The notes: generated by a model not told the origin, from the letters alone. Shown: positions 1 through 12,006, counted from the stretch's first letter. The stretch: 64,000 nt of DNA from Beta vulgaris subsp. vulgaris (GCF_026745355.1 NC_079203.1:41048992-41112991), one strand, 5' to 3'. Numbers and translations: made by a program.

Positions 1-59
1 CCCGATGAGAGTGATGAAGATGTGTTAGGTAGTAAACAAAGAAGAGCCAGGAGAGTCAT
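1..59 (+). pseudogene. MULE transposase, segment 1 (acidic stretch before the N-terminal DNA-binding domain)
   Basis: Reading from base 1 gives an acidic then basic stretch (DESDEDV, then KQRRARRV). It runs directly into the gypsy element at 60. If the gypsy element and one copy of the 5-bp duplication gtcat (55-59 and 17545-17549) are removed, the frame continues as VIVSETTDFTSFEW into the conserved MuDR N-terminal domain at 17551 onward. The true start of the gene lies left of the window. Identification rests on the in-frame join and on the identity of the downstream segments. Confidence 0.75.
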
Positions 60-2590
60 TGTAATCCCCCACATTTTTAAAGGATTTTCATAAATATATT
101 AAGTTATTTATGTAATTATATTAAATCCAAATGAGTTTGGAAAATGATTTGACTTTTAAAAAGGGTTGACTATTTTAAAAGTCAACTAAAAATATTTTTC
201 TAAGCTTAATAAAGTTTGTAATATTTTAATTAAGCTGTTTAAATAAGAGTTTAATTATTAAAAGTATATTTGAAAAGAAACTTAATGGAATCGAAAGCCC
301 AAAAGAAATAAAAAGGGAAAGGATAATTTGATGACTAAAGTCCTAACAAGCCCATCTTGTTAGTCATCAAAGTTTTAATTATTGAATTCCTTTTCCTAAG
401 CCCAATAGGATTAGCCTATTGTTTTAATTATTGAATTCTTTCTTTTCCTAAGCCCAATAGGATTAGCCTATTTAAATATCCTAAAACCCGAATTTTTGCC
501 CTACACTTATTTTCTCTCTCCTCACTTGCACGTGACTTTGAGTTTCTCTCCCCTCACTCGACATTTTCTCTCTCCTCTTCCTCTTGAGCGTGACTTCCAT
601 CTTTTCTCTCAAAAATCGTTTCTTCTTCGCTAAGTAACGTTTCTTGTGAACAAGAAACGTCACAAACCTTTTCTTGAAGCCGAAAACAGTGCTGCCGCCG
701 GTCCTTGCTGCTGTCTCAGTCCGGCGCCCTCCTTCTCCTCTTATTTTGGTTGTTTTCTTTACTTCTCCTTTAAGATTCCATTAAAGTTCTAATTTTTATT
801 GTTATTTATTATTATTTGCATGATTTCGATTTGAGTTATTATTTTTATTATGAAATATGTATTTTTCGGATCATATGTATAAAAGAAAAATTTCAGATTT
901 ATTATTTTTATTTTAATCATGAAAGATGTGATTTTTAGGGTTTTAAATCACTAGAAATCGCATATTTAGAGTATGAATATGATTTTGATTGGAATACGAT
1001 TTTTATATTCATTTAAAATATTTTCAGAAGGTTTAGAAAATTTTATAGTTGCTGGAAATTCAGAAAGTTAATATTTTAAGGTTTTTAATGGTTTTTAATC
1101 ACTAGAATAGTTTATCTATACTAGGGATTAAAAATAATGAGAGTTTAAATTTAAAAACGATTTTTAAAGAAGTTTAGAAGGGTTTGGGACGTTTTAAAGT
1201 TGCTGTATTTTTTTAGTACAAGTATTTACTCGATTTCTTGGTTGTTTTAGGCGGAGAATTCACTGTAGGGGACTTTTAGTGCTTAAAAGTGGCCTACCGT
1301 TACGTTTATACGAGGTACGTACATAGTCTACGTGCTAAATGGTTAGAAACATGCTTAGGGATGTTTTTAATTTGTAGTATCATGTATAGGACCTTGTAGT
1401 TCATATATATGATTTACTGAGATGGCTTTACATGTTATTTGCTTGTATGCTACATGTAAACTAAGAATATGTTTAAGTATGACTTGTTTGTATGGAAGTT
1501 TGATGCAACAATAATTTAGTTTTGGTATTAATTCGTAGTGGATTAATTTGAAGTAATTGGAATCATGGATTCTTTGAGTTTATTAATTTATCTTATAAGA
1601 ACCGAGGATCTTATTTGGTAATTTGAGTTATACCTATATAAAGGTACAGTTTACTGTTGGCTAGGTTCAACAGGCAGTTAGTAAAGAATAAAAGAAGTTA
1701 AAAGAGTCTTGATCTAAGTTGTGAACACTTATTAATTCTAAGATTAAAAAGGAGTTTTGTGATTTATGTGATTAGTAGTTGTAGTATTATGTGCTTGGTG
1801 TGTGTGTCAACACAAGTATAAAATGAATGCAACGTAAAGTGAAACGAGAATAGGTTATAGACTTTAGACTGGTGCACGTCTAGAGTTGGACACTAAGGGT
1901 TGGTACATAGTCCGCCGTGATATGTATTCTCGAGGTTGGATTGATCACCATTCCTCTTTAGTTAAAGGTTCCTCGATATCGTAGGTCATTCTGGTTTGCG
2001 GAGTCATGACCGTATTCCTATTTCAGAAAGTCAACTCGTCCAATAACTATTCCATTTAAAGAAGAAATAAAAGTTAGAGTCTAGTTCAGTAAGAGTCATC
2101 TGAGTTGTTTATGTTATTATTATTTTATTCTACAAGTTGTGTTGTAGTATCATGTTTAGGATTTTATGTCTGATATGTAGTACTCAGCTTTGCTGATTAC
2201 GTGCTTGTCTGTGTTTGTGATCATGGCTTTGCCTATTGATCCTGTGGTGATCCTTCGGGGGAGCAGAGTCAAGAAAGCATTGACATTACAGGTTCGAAGA
2301 TGCATACCATTGGGGAATCTGGAATGGAGAGGCTTTGTTGATAGTAGTATTTAAGTTGTTTCTAGGAATTTATATTTTCAGACTTTAGCTTTGAGTTGGT
2401 GTGTTTCAGTTCAAACATTGTTTGACTCTTATTTCATAAGTTTAATAAAGTTGGTTTTGTTTTAGTAAGTTTTCCGCTGCAAAATTCTGAGTAAGCCGAA
2501 ACGTTTTCACACGGGCGATAATGCCTGGGTAATTCTCTAGATTTTTTTTAAAAGTATTTTCTAGAAAGAGAGAATTATCGGGGTGTTACA
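60..2590 (+). repeat. 5' LTR of the gypsy chromovirus (2531 bp)
   Basis: This LTR aligns along its whole length with 14999-17544; both share the TG...CA ends and the 5-bp flanking duplication. Differences seen by eye are mostly short indels, for example AAGCTGTTTAAATAAG here against AAGCATGTTTTAAATAAG in the 3' copy. It has no convincing coding content. It contains a repeated block, CCTAAGCCCAATAGGATTAG, at roughly 393-412 and 447-466, just upstream of a TATA-like motif. Confidence 0.95.
469..478 (+). promoter_or_regulatory. TATA-like box of the gypsy LTR
   Basis: The motif TATTTAAATA is followed about 30 bases later by a pyrimidine-rich CTCTCTCC region. It is conserved at the equivalent place in the 3' LTR (about 15409-15418). 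The position would suit the U3/R boundary, but the transcription start is not visible from sequence. Confidence 0.4.
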
Positions 2591-2593
2591 AAG

Positions 2594-2604
2594 TGGTATC
2601 GAGC
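2594..2604 (+). promoter_or_regulatory. Primer-binding site, initiator tRNA-Met type, one base short
   Basis: TGGTATCGAGC lies three bases after the 5' LTR. The canonical plant tRNA-iMet site is TGGTATCAGAGC, so one A appears to be missing. Such a site primes minus-strand DNA synthesis. Confidence 0.7.
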
Positions 2605-2749
2605 TTTAGGTTAGTTTAAGACTTATAGGCGCCTAACTAACTAGCTTATTAAGTGACTTTAGCTTCTTAAGTTACCTAGCTTATTGTTATTTGAAGGAAA
2701 CCTTAGTATTGCTCCTACGTTTCATTTCGAAAGATGAACACAAATATTT

Positions 2750-2882
2750 TGAGGATCAAATTTTTTTTTAGAAACCGAAATTTTTCGGAAATTATGGTTC
2801 GAAATTCGTTTTCCGAAATCGAGGAGTTCGAAATTTTTCGTTTCGTTTTCGTTTTTTCGGAAAATTTTTTTTCGGAGCCGAA

Positions 2883-2915
<33 letters not shown>

Positions 2916-2960
2916 TTTCGAATGTCTTGAGTTCGAAATTTTTTTTTAGAAAATTTATTT
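2750..2960. repeat. Low-complexity TTCGAAA/TTTCGG-rich tract with a long poly-A run in the gypsy leader
   Basis: Between the primer site and the leader ORF is a stretch built from variants of TTCGAAATTTTTCG and TTTCGGAAA, followed by a run of about 28 A at 2883-2910 and then more TTCGAAATTTTTTT. The pieces are partly complementary to each other. ORFs predicted here are compositional and not believable as genes. Confidence 0.7.
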
Positions 2961-3324
2961 AGGCACAAAAGTAATGTTATTAAAAAAAGTGCCTGCATTA
3001 TTTTCATACCTTTAGAGGTTTACAACATGACATTGTGAGAATGGGTAGTATAGGAAGGGCATATAGGAAAAATATTATATGCCTGCATTGAAAATTTAGT
3101 TCAGCATCATTATAAATTTTCTTCCCTGCAAATAAGTGCATTATTATTTTTCTTCCCTACTAACGATGCATGAATGTTTTCTTTCCTGCTAATTGTTATA
3201 TCCTTTTGCCTATTAAAGTGTTATATTTTACATGCTTTTGTTTTCTTATTCTTTGATTCTTGGTGGGAATACGTTAAGGAAGAGTGCTAAACCTTTTGGG
3301 TTATTGTGATGTAGCTCTACTATT

Positions 3325-3715
3325 ATGGCTGCAAATTTAGGAAACTACTTTAACCCTATCGTCCTGACTGACGATGAAGACGACGACCATCATCCACCCA
3401 TTGACCATAGGAATATGAAGAACTGCATTGGATAATGCGTCGCATCTTGAGGAGACACTATGCTAGGGATGATGAAGTCATCATAGAAATGGATCATGCT
3501 AGAGGAACTACCAGGGAAGACATATATGATGCATGTATGAGGGTGGAATCTGAACCTGAGGAAGATTGGACACCATACCTACTAGGCAGTCTAAGATCAA
3601 GAGGAAATTCGTTGACTACTATGAGACTGACGAAGAGGACGAAGTTAGTGATGAAGACTTTGTACCTCAACAATATAAGGAAGATAAGGACAAGGATGGC
3701 AGTGTAGTGCCATAA
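3325..3715 (+). pseudogene. Small acidic leader ORF upstream of gag in the gypsy element (frameshifted)
   Basis: An ATG at 3325 starts MAANLGNYFNPIVLTDDEDD. The frame ends at a stop about 100 bases on, and the neighbouring frame continues with LHWIMRRILRRHYARDDEV and later EPEEDWTPYL. A second shift leads to KIKRKFVDYYETDEEDEVSD, and the frame ends with VVP at the TAA at 3713-3715. Two single-base shifts would account for this. I do not recognise the protein. It is highly acidic, about 130 residues in the composite, and sits about 490 bases before the gag start. An extra ORF before gag is not part of the usual gypsy layout. It could also be a captured host fragment or an old upstream part of gag. 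Confidence 0.45.
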
Positions 3716-4203
3716 GTTATAAACTATAGATATTTTTTTTATATATATATATATATATAGAGGTATATAAGGTTTTAGTTAAAAGAATAAGGTTGGGTAT
3801 ATGCCAACAGACAAAGGTGTTTTATAGGATTAGCATTTTAGGAAATATATATATAACTAGTGTGTTATTTTATTTCACATTTTTTTTTTCTTTTCCCTTC
3901 TATGGAAGAATAAATTAGTTTGTTTAGTCAAGGAGTAAAAATTTATTTTGGACACGTAATGGGGAATATTTTTTTTTTATTTTCATTATGTGATTTCAAA
4001 TTTTCTTGCCTAAATTCATGTGACTATGAATTTACTTACGTGAACAACTGTATGAATATTAGTGAACATTCCATGTTGAAACTTAGTGAAATTGTATGTG
4101 ATGCGATCTTTAGTGATCAAATCAAGTATTGTCTTGCTTAGATGTCTATACTAGTTTTCTGGAGCCTGAGTAGAGTTATATTACTTTCAGGTCCCGAAGT
4201 AGA

Positions 4204-5240
4204 ATGGCTAACAACACTGAACTAGCTGACGCTATTCGCCTCTTGGCGGAGAAACTGAACCAGGACAAGGTTGAACGTCCAGAGACTGCTGGAGAAATGT
4301 TTGAAAGACTGTCCAAAGTGAAACCACCTTACTTTAAGGGACAAGCTGACCCTACTTTCCTAGAAAACTGGATTAGGGAATTTGAAAAGTTGTTTGAGGT
4401 AGTGAATTGCCCTGCTGACATGAGAGTAGGACAAGCTGTTTTATACCTAAAGATGAGGCTGACTTGTGGTGGAGAGAAAATGGGGCTAGATTGAGTGCTG
4501 CTGAGGGATTCAATTGGGAAGCCTTTGTGATTGTGCTGAGAGGAAAGTTTTACCCTGCCTTCATGAGGAAGCAGAAAGCCCAAGAGTTCATCAACCTTAG
4601 AATGGGTAGTATGACCATTTCTGAATACTATAGTAAGTTCATAGCCTTGTCTAGGTTTGCACCTGAGGTTGTAGCTACTGAGAGCTTAAGGCTCAGAGGT
4701 TCGAACAGGGTTGACTGATGAGATCCAGCTGGGATTAGGGGGTGAGACCTTTACATCCTTAGATGTAGTGTATGGGAGAGCTTCTCATATTTATGGGTTG
4801 CAATCGAGAAGAGATAAGAAGGCTGGAATAGTTGGTGAGAGAGAAAGGAGGTTAGTACTGGAGGAAACCAAATAACTTTAAGAAAAACCGGAATGGGAAT
4901 GGGAACTTTCAAGGAAGGAACAACCAGGATAATCGTAGTCAGGGTAGACCTGAGAGGGTTCACATTGTAAGTTCTGTGACAAAAACCATCCTGGGAAAGA
5001 CTGTAAAGGAGAGTAGTGACCTGTCATTACTGCCAGAAGAAGGGTCACAGAGAGTATGAGTGCTACCTAAGCACGGAAAAGGTTTGAGAATTCAGGGAAA
5101 CGGTAATCAGGCTAGACCAGGGTCTAATCAAATAGGGAACCAGGGTCCTAAGCCTGGAGGTCAAAATAACCAAGGGAACCATAGTAGGCCTGCTGCTAAT
5201 GATAATTCTACCCAGAACAAACCTGCAGGAAAAGTGTTCG
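4204..5240 (+). pseudogene. gag: Gypsy gag: capsid region plus two zinc knuckles (frameshifted)
   Basis: The ATG at 4204 starts MANNTELADAIRLLAEKLNQ, followed by the retrotransposon gag region (PPYFKGQADPTFLENWIREF) that forms the virus-like particle. The frame slips near 4455 in an A run, and the next frame continues WWRENGARLSAAEGFNWEAF. Two CCHC knuckles follow: CKFCDKNHPGKDC (about 4964-5002) and CHYCQKKGHREYEC (about 5020-5063), each C-X2-C-X4-H-X4-C. They would bind the packaged RNA. The region then passes into a Gly/Asn/Gln-rich linker (5085-5230) before the protease. At least three frame changes leave no intact product. Gag normally acts in the cytoplasm. Confidence 0.8.
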
Positions 5241-5816
5241 TGATGAGTCATAACGAGGCAGAGAGATCTGCGGATGTGGTAACTGGTAATTTCTCTATCA
5301 ACTCAGTTTTCGTTAAAACGTTATTCGATTCGGGGGCTACTTATTCTTTTATTTCGCCTTCTGTTTTAAAGAGTCTGGGATTGGTGGAGTATGAGTCAAT
5401 TGACTTGTCTGTTAGTATTCCTACTGGGGAAGTCGTTAAGTGTACTAAGTTATTTAAGAACTTACCTTTGAAGATAGGAGGGAGTGTTTTTCCATCCGAT
5501 TTGATCGAGTTTAACTTAGGAGATTTAGATGTGATTCTTGGGATGAACTGGTTGAGTCATTACAAGGCCAGGATCGATTGTGAAGTCCAGAAAGTAGTGT
5601 TGAGAAACCCTTCGGGAAAATTTACCTCATATAGACGATTTGGGAAACCTAAAAACTTTGGAGTGATCTCTGCTCTACAAGTGCAGAAGTTGATGAGAAA
5701 GGGGTGTGAACTGTTTTTCTGTAGTGTGCAAGATGTGAGTAAAGAAGCTGAGTTAAAACTTGAGGATGTTCCAATAGTGAATGAGTTTATGGACGTATTT
5801 CCGAGTGAAATTTCAG
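5241..5816 (+). pseudogene. pol: Gypsy pol: aspartic protease
   Basis: The segment reads VFVKTLFDSGATYSFIS, with the retropepsin active-site motif D-S-G-A at about 5329-5340. A hydrophobic strand DVILGMNWLSHY follows, which is typical of gypsy proteases. The enzyme releases Gag and Pol products from the polyprotein. This frame stays open from the Gly/Asn linker to 5851, so it is one of the better-preserved segments, but it is shifted relative to RT and the polyprotein is not continuous. Confidence 0.8.
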
Positions 5817-6630
5817 GATGCCGCCTGCAAGAGCTGTCGAGTTTACCATAGACTTAGTTCCTGGAACTGCACCTATATCTAAGGCACCTTATAGAATGGC
5901 ACCTCCTGAGATGAGTGAGTTAAAGACGCAATTGCAAGAACTTTTGGATAAGGGTTATATCAGACCTAGTGCATCGCCTTGGGGAGCTCCTGTTTTGTTC
6001 GTGAAGAAAAAGGATGGGAGTATGAGATTATGTATAGACTATAGGGAGTTGAATAATGTTACCATCAAGAACAAGTACCCTTTGCCTAGAATAGATGACC
6101 TATTCGATCAACTAAACGGAGCTAGTGTGTTCTCGAAGATTGACTTACGTTCAGGATATCACCAGTTGAGGGTAGCTGATAAGGATGTACCTAAGACTGC
6201 TTTTAGAACGCGTTATGGTCACTACGAGTTCACTGTAATGCCATTTGGGTTAACAATGCTCCTGCTATATTTATGGATTTGATGAATAGAATCTTTCATG
6301 AGTTTTTAGATAAGTTCGTAGTGGTTTTCATCGATGACATTTTGATTTATTCGAGGAATGAAACCGAACACGATGAACATTTGAGGATTATCTTAGAAAC
6401 CTTGAGGAAGAACCAATTATATGCCAAGTTCTCTAAGTGTGAGTTTCGTTTGGAGAAAGTAGCATTCTTGGGTCATTTTGTGTCTAAGGAAGGAGTCTCT
6501 GTAGATCCTGCTAAGATTCAAGCTGTGAGTGAGTGGCCAACTCCAAAGAGTGTGACTGACATTAGAAGTTTCTTGGGTTTAGCTGGCTATTATAGGAGAT
6601 TTGTGAGGGATTTCTCAAGATAGCGAGACC
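5817..6630 (+). pseudogene. pol: Gypsy pol: reverse transcriptase
   Basis: Conserved gypsy RT blocks follow in order: [70 protein letters not shown], then after a frame slip near 6255 [18 protein letters not shown] with the catalytic F-I-D-D, and [17 protein letters not shown]. It would copy element RNA into DNA inside the particle. The aspartates of the catalytic motif are present, so the loss of function comes from the frameshifts near 6255 and at the end of the domain near 6620. Confidence 0.9.
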
Positions 6631-7120
6631 TATGACGAATTTAATGAAAAAGGAGACCAAGTTTGAGTGGAATGAGAAGTGTGAGGAAGCCTTCCAGATC
6701 TTGAAAGATCGTTTAACCACTGCACCTGTCTTAACCCTACCTGATGGAATGAGGGATTTGAGGTCTATAGTGATGCTTCGAAGAATGGTTTGGGTTGTGT
6801 ATTGCAACAGAATGGGAAGGTAATAGCTTATGCATCGCGTCAACTGAAACCTTATGAGGCTAATTACCCTACCCATGATCTAGAGTTAGCTGCCATAATT
6901 TGCATTGAAGATTTGGAGACATTATCTTTATGGGGCAACCTGCAAGATATTCACAGACCATAAGAGCTTGAAATACATATTTACCCAAAAAGACTTGAAT
7001 ATGAGACAAAGGAGATGGCTAGAGTTGATTAAGGATTACGATCTAGACATCCAGTATCATGAAGGGAAAGCCAATGTGGTGGCTGACGCCTTGAGTAGGA
7101 AATCGAGTCATAGCTGAGTA
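6631..7120 (+). pseudogene. pol: Gypsy pol: RNase H
   Basis: The segment [14 protein letters not shown], then [20 protein letters not shown] and [16 protein letters not shown], is the RNase H module that follows RT in gypsy Pol. TDHKSL and the terminal VVADALSR are the recognisable blocks. It would degrade the RNA of the RNA-DNA hybrid. The frame breaks at least twice (about 6770-6900), where the middle of the domain is split. Confidence 0.85.
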
Positions 7121-8561
7121 CTTTGATAGTTCCTGAGGAGTTGTGTAGAGATATGCAAAGGTTGAACCTAGAAATTTTAAATCCTGGGGAAAGTGAGGCA
7201 GACTCAGTAATCTTTCTTTGGGAGTGTCAATTTTCGATGAGATCATTGAGGGTCAAGTTGGGGATGAGCATCTAGATAAGATAAAAGAGAAAATGAAGCA
7301 AGGTAAGAGTAGACTTCAAGATTCATGAGGATGGGAGTCTAAGGTTTAAGGGACGGTGGTGTGTACCACAGAAGTGTGACGACCTAAAAGACGTCTTATG
7401 GATGAGGGACATAATACTCCGTATTCTGTGCACCCTGGGGGTGACAAATTGTATAAGGATCTTAAGGTGATACTGGTGGCCGAACATGAAACGAGAGGTA
7501 GCCGAGTATGTGTCTAAGTGTCTAACCTGTCAGAAAGTGAAGATAGACCATAAGAGGCCCATGGGGACAGTCCAACCACTAGAGGTTCCTGGATGGAAGT
7601 GGGATTCGATTTCTATGGACTTTGTGACTGCCTTACCCAAGTCGAGGAGTGGAAATGATACCATTTGGGTTATAGTGGATAGACTGACCAAGTCCGCTGT
7701 TTCATACCTATTAAGGAGACATGGAAGAAGAAGCAACTCGCTACAACCTATATCAAGCATGTAGTGAGATTGCACGGAGTCCCAAAGGACATTATTTCAG
7801 ACCGTGACTCTAGATTTCTATCTAAGTTTTGGAAGAAGGTCAAGCAAACCTTGGGACAACATTAAAGATGAGTACCGCCTTTCACCCTGCGACCGATGGT
7901 CAGACTGAGCGGACTAACCAAACTATGGAAGAATGTTGCGAGCTTGTGCTATAGATTTTCAAGGAAGTTGGGAGGACCAATTAGATTTGATTGAGTTCTC
8001 TTACAATAATAGTTACCATGCGAGTATCAAGATGGCACCTTTTGAGGCGTTATATGGTCGGAAGTGTAGAAGTCCCATTTGCTGGAACGACTATAGTGAG
8101 AATGTAGTTTTGGGGACAGAATTCATTGAGGAGACCGTCAAGAACGTTAGATTGATTCAGGCTAGAATTCAAGCTGCGCAAGATAGGCAGAAGAGTTACG
8201 CAGACTTAAAGCGGCGCGAAGATGAGTTCGCTGTAGGTGATAAAGTATTCCTGAAAGTATCACCCACCAAAGGCTTATGCGATTTGGGAAAAAGGGCAAG
8301 CTGAGTGCTAAATATGTAGGCCCATATGAAATTTTGGAGCGCATTGGGAAAGTAGCTTATAGATTGGCATTGCCAATGGAGTTTGAAAAGATGCACGATG
8401 TGTTTCACATATCCCAATTGAAGCGCTATATCCCTGATGAGCGCCATGTGTTAGAGCCTGAACGAGTGCAGATAGATAGTAGCCTCACTTATGAGGAAAG
8501 ACCTGTCAAGATTCTCGACAGGAAAGTGCGTAGTACGCGTAACAAGGATGTGCATATTGTC
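7121..8561 (+). pseudogene. pol: Gypsy pol: integrase and first half of the chromodomain
   Basis: The zinc-binding region ends in YVSKCLTCQKVKIDHKRP. The DDE core shows SISMDFVTALPKSRSGNDTI (first Asp), SDRDSRFLSKFWK (second Asp) and TDGQTERTNQTMEE (Glu). FSYNNSYHASIKMAPFEALY and GKKGKLSAKYVGPYEIL follow, then HDVFHISQLKRYIPD. The start of a chromodomain (EERPVKILDRKVRSTRNKD) is interrupted at 8562 by the copia element and resumes at 14595. Chromodomains of chromovirus integrases are thought to steer insertion to marked chromatin. There are several frameshifts, for example around 7330, 7700, 7860 and 8285. Confidence 0.88.
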
Positions 8562-9265
8562 TGTTGGAATAATCGGTTCGCAAAGGCAGAAAATAAGCTT
8601 TCAAATACTGTGCCGTGATAGGAGATCACTGACTTGAAAGCGATTACGGCCCGACACTGGTGGTTATCGATCTTGGCCGGAATGCTCCCCAAGGTTAACA
8701 CAGTAGCTCAGAATGCCACCACTAGCAAACTAAGCTTTAGAGAATAGCACGAAAACCCAGGAAGAGAGAAGAGAAGAGAGAAGAGTGTTTGTTGTTTTTT
8801 TTGTATCTCTGACTGAACAGAATGGCTCTGATTTTATAGGGAAGAATCAAGCCAAAAACGGATAGTAATCAAGACAGAAATCAATGGGCGGATAATTAGG
8901 GATTGCCATGAATACTGTAACGGTAAAACGTTACAGAATTCCAACGGCCACATACGCGTAGCTCCCGGGTCCAAAACTTTAGTTAAGTTAAGTTTATTCC
9001 CAAAGCCAAAGCCCAAGGCCCATGGCCCATGGCCCATGGCCCATGGCCCATGGCCCATGGCCCTGCCGGTCCGGGCGGGCGGCGCGCGCGTGTGTGATAG
9101 CAAGCCCAAACCCAACATATCATCCAACCACAAAAGCATCTCTAGTCACAACTCAATAGATGGAAGGAGGGAGGAAGTATATAAACATGAGAAAACTCCC
9201 TCCCACAAGCAATGTGGGACAAACAAGAAAATGAGCCAAGGCTTTTCCAAGCCTTAACTCCTACA
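8562..9265 (-). repeat. Copia LTR (downstream copy relative to the element's minus-strand transcription)
   Basis: The copy matches 13885-14589 almost perfectly. Differences include AAAGGCAGAAAATAAGC against AAAGGCAAAAATAAGC, and one change in the GC-rich block. It contains a tandem 7-bp array of CATGGCC units at about 9020-9062 followed by GCGGGCGGCGCGCGCG, an unusual GC island for this AT-rich window. Confidence 0.96.
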
Positions 9266-9805
9266 ATCCCCCACAAAGGATCAGAAAAGCAAAAGAAATT
9301 CCTGGGTAAGGAAAGGAAAGTACTTAAGCACCAATATCTTTCGATTTGAATTGATGCATAGTGAAATGAGGCAACAACTTACTATCTAGTGAGTGAATTA
9401 CTCTTGAACTCACCAGAGTTCCGTTGAGACCCCCACAACACATACCTACCTTAAGATCGTGCAATCTCCGCGATACATCACAAGCGCTTTATAGCCATGC
9501 GCATTCCTTGGGTCTAATAAGTGCTCTAGAAAGACAGCCCAGTCTTTCATAGAAGGCGGCTTAACCTCCACACTTACGTAGGTAGTCCATCAAGTGTTTC
9601 TCAATAACACCACCCCGAAGGGATATGGAACTATTAAGAGCAAAATGCTCAACCTCTCAATGTATATCCATCAAGTGCGTCTCAGAAGCACCACCAATAG
9701 GCTATGGATAAAAGCACTACCATGTGTCATAGGGATGGAAATGTAGTGCAAGTTAAGATTTCATGGCTTCGTTTGACCACAAACGGGTATCCACCATAAG
9801 ATCTC

Positions 9806-10090
9806 AACTAATGGGCTTTAGCCCCATCCCCTCGACGACTCTAGGACAACTCTCCTAGATAACCCCTTAGTAAAGGGGTCTGCAAGATTTCTTTCGGACC
9901 TCACATAGTCCAAAGAAATCACCCCATTTTTCAGGAGTTGTTTGACGACTCCATGTCTGATCCGTATGTGTCTCTTCTTACCATTGTAGATACTGTTCTT
10001 AGCAACACCAATGGCTGCTTGAGAATCACAATGAAGAGAGACAGGTGAACTCTGTCCACCCCTAATGGAACATCAACAACAAGTTTCTCA
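9806..10090 (-). pseudogene. pol: Copia pol: C-terminal RNase H tail, out of frame with the main ORF
   Basis: The long minus-strand ORF stops at 10062 just after EAEWLRNLL, but the neighbouring minus-strand frame carries the missing end of the domain: SLHCDSQAAIGVAKNSIYNG, KKRHIRIRHGVVKQLLKNG and ERNLADPFTKGLSRR. A small indel close to 10085 and another near 10040 explain the break. DSQAAI is the RNase H motif that normally follows the SKKQ/ESE part of copia Pol. This tail reaches to about 9806. Confidence 0.8.
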
Positions 10091-11978
10091 ACCATTCAGC
10101 TTCTTGCCCTGCCAACTCGAGGGCAATGAACTCAGACTCCATGGTGGAACGTGCTATACAAGTCTGTTTCGAAGACTTCCACGATATAGCACCACCACCA
10201 AGGGTAAACACATAGCCACTAGTTGAACTGATCTCATCATTACCAGATACCCAGTTTGCATCACAAAATCCTTCAAGAACAGCAGGAAATTTAGAATAGT
10301 GCAAACAAAAATCAACAGTTCCTTTTAGGTATCTGAGAAGACGATGAAGGGCACTCCAGTGTTCATTACTAGGGTTATGTGTATATCTACTAAGTCTACT
10401 CACTGCATAAGCTATGTCAGGTCGAGTACAGTTCATGAGGTACATCAAACTACCTATGATTTTCGCATATTCACTTTGAGAGACACTTTCACCTAAGTTC
10501 TTGGTCAAATGAATACTAGAATCATAGGGAGAACTCACTGGAACAACATCAAAGGAATTAAACCTTTTAAGCACCTTTTCCACATAATGAGACTGGCTAA
10601 GGGAAATGCGACCGGAGACTCTCTTAAGTCTGACTCCTAAAATCACATCAGCTTCCCCCAAATCTTTCATCTCAAATTTTGAAGACAAGAAAAGTTTAGT
10701 ATCATTAACCACCTTTAAGTTGTTACCAAAAATCAGCATGTCATCCACATAAAGACATATAATCACACAATCTGATCCTATCAATTTTGAATAAACACAA
10801 GAATCAGAATTGTTTACAATGAAACCATTTGACACCACAGTACTATCAAATTTTTCATACCATTGTTTTGGTGCTTGTTTGAGACCATATAAGGACTTCC
10901 TCAATTTGCACACTTTATCTTCTTGACCTAACACCACGAAACCCTCAGGTTGAGACATGTAAATCTCCTCCTCTAAGTCACCATTCAGGAAAGCAGTCTT
11001 AACATCCATCTGATGTATAACTAAGTCATGAATAGCAGCAAGAGCAAGCAGGGTCCTAATAGTGGCTATCTTAGTCACAGGAGAATAAGTGTCAAAGTAG
11101 TCTAGTCCTTTCCTCTGAGTGAAGCCCCTGATGACAAGCCTAGCTTTAAACCTCTCGATAGTTCCATCAGGTCTCAATTTCTTTTTAAAGATCCACTTAC
11201 TATCTATGGTCTTTGATCCCTTAGGTAAGTCAGTCAACTCCCAAGTAGAGTTAGACACTATGGAATCTAACTCGCTCTTAATGGCCTCTTTCCAAAAACT
11301 GGCATCCACAGATCTCATTGCCTCATCAAAGGTCTTTGGGTCCTCTTCTATCATGAAAGCATAAACTAGTTCATCACTCAACAAGTCAACACAAGAACTT
11401 TCAGATAGAAAAGCAGTAACAAAATCAGAACCAAAGTCTTTTGCTACTCTAGGTCTCTTACTTCTCCTAGGCTCATCTACGACAGAGGAACTACTAGCAT
11501 GCATGTCAACTGAACTACTACTCAAAGTCAAATCAGCAGGAGTATCACAAGTAGGTAGAACATCATGCGTAGAACAAGTAGATAAATCAACAGCAGGAGA
11601 AGAACAAGAAGGCACAGATGCAACATCACCTTTTTTCAAAGGAAACACATGTTCAAAAAATTCAGCATCTCTGTACTCACAGATAGACCTATCACTCAAA
11701 GACATGAATCTATATGCAGCATGAGCATAACCAATGAATACAGCATCAAAAGTCTTAGGTCCTATGTTTGACTTTTTATAGTCAGGAAGCCCAACTTTGG
11801 CTAGACACCCCCACACTCTTAGAAAACTCAAGTTTGGAGGATAACCCTTCCATAGTTCATAAGGGGTCTTATCTAATCTTTTGTGAGGAACTCGGTTAAG
11901 AACATGACAGGCTGAAAGAACAGCTTCCCCCCACATTTCATCAGGCAACCCAGAACTTACAAGCATAGCATTCATCAT
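10062..11978 (-). pseudogene. pol: Copia pol: end of integrase, reverse transcriptase and most of RNase H
   Basis: This is a 638-residue open segment. It starts in the integrase C-terminal part ([19 protein letters not shown], then the [14 protein letters not shown] block). An acidic linker precedes RT blocks [56 protein letters not shown] and [15 protein letters not shown] with the catalytic Y-V-D-D. RNase H blocks are [20 protein letters not shown] and [20 protein letters not shown]. The catalytic residues look intact. The segment is cut off from gag-integrase by two single-base losses between 11979 and 12006. The apparent ATG is internal, so this is not a separate gene. Confidence 0.93.
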
Positions 11979-12006
11979 ATTTTCAAGGACCTATTTTTTC
12001 TTTCAG

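Noticed and set aside
2734..3007. Opposed Phe/Lys-rich ORFs
   Set aside because: They run through a poly-A/poly-T low-complexity block of the gypsy leader; no codon pattern or domain.
9001..9062. CRISPR-like array of CATGGCC
   Set aside because: Seven-base tandem units without spacers in a plant LTR; a simple repeat.
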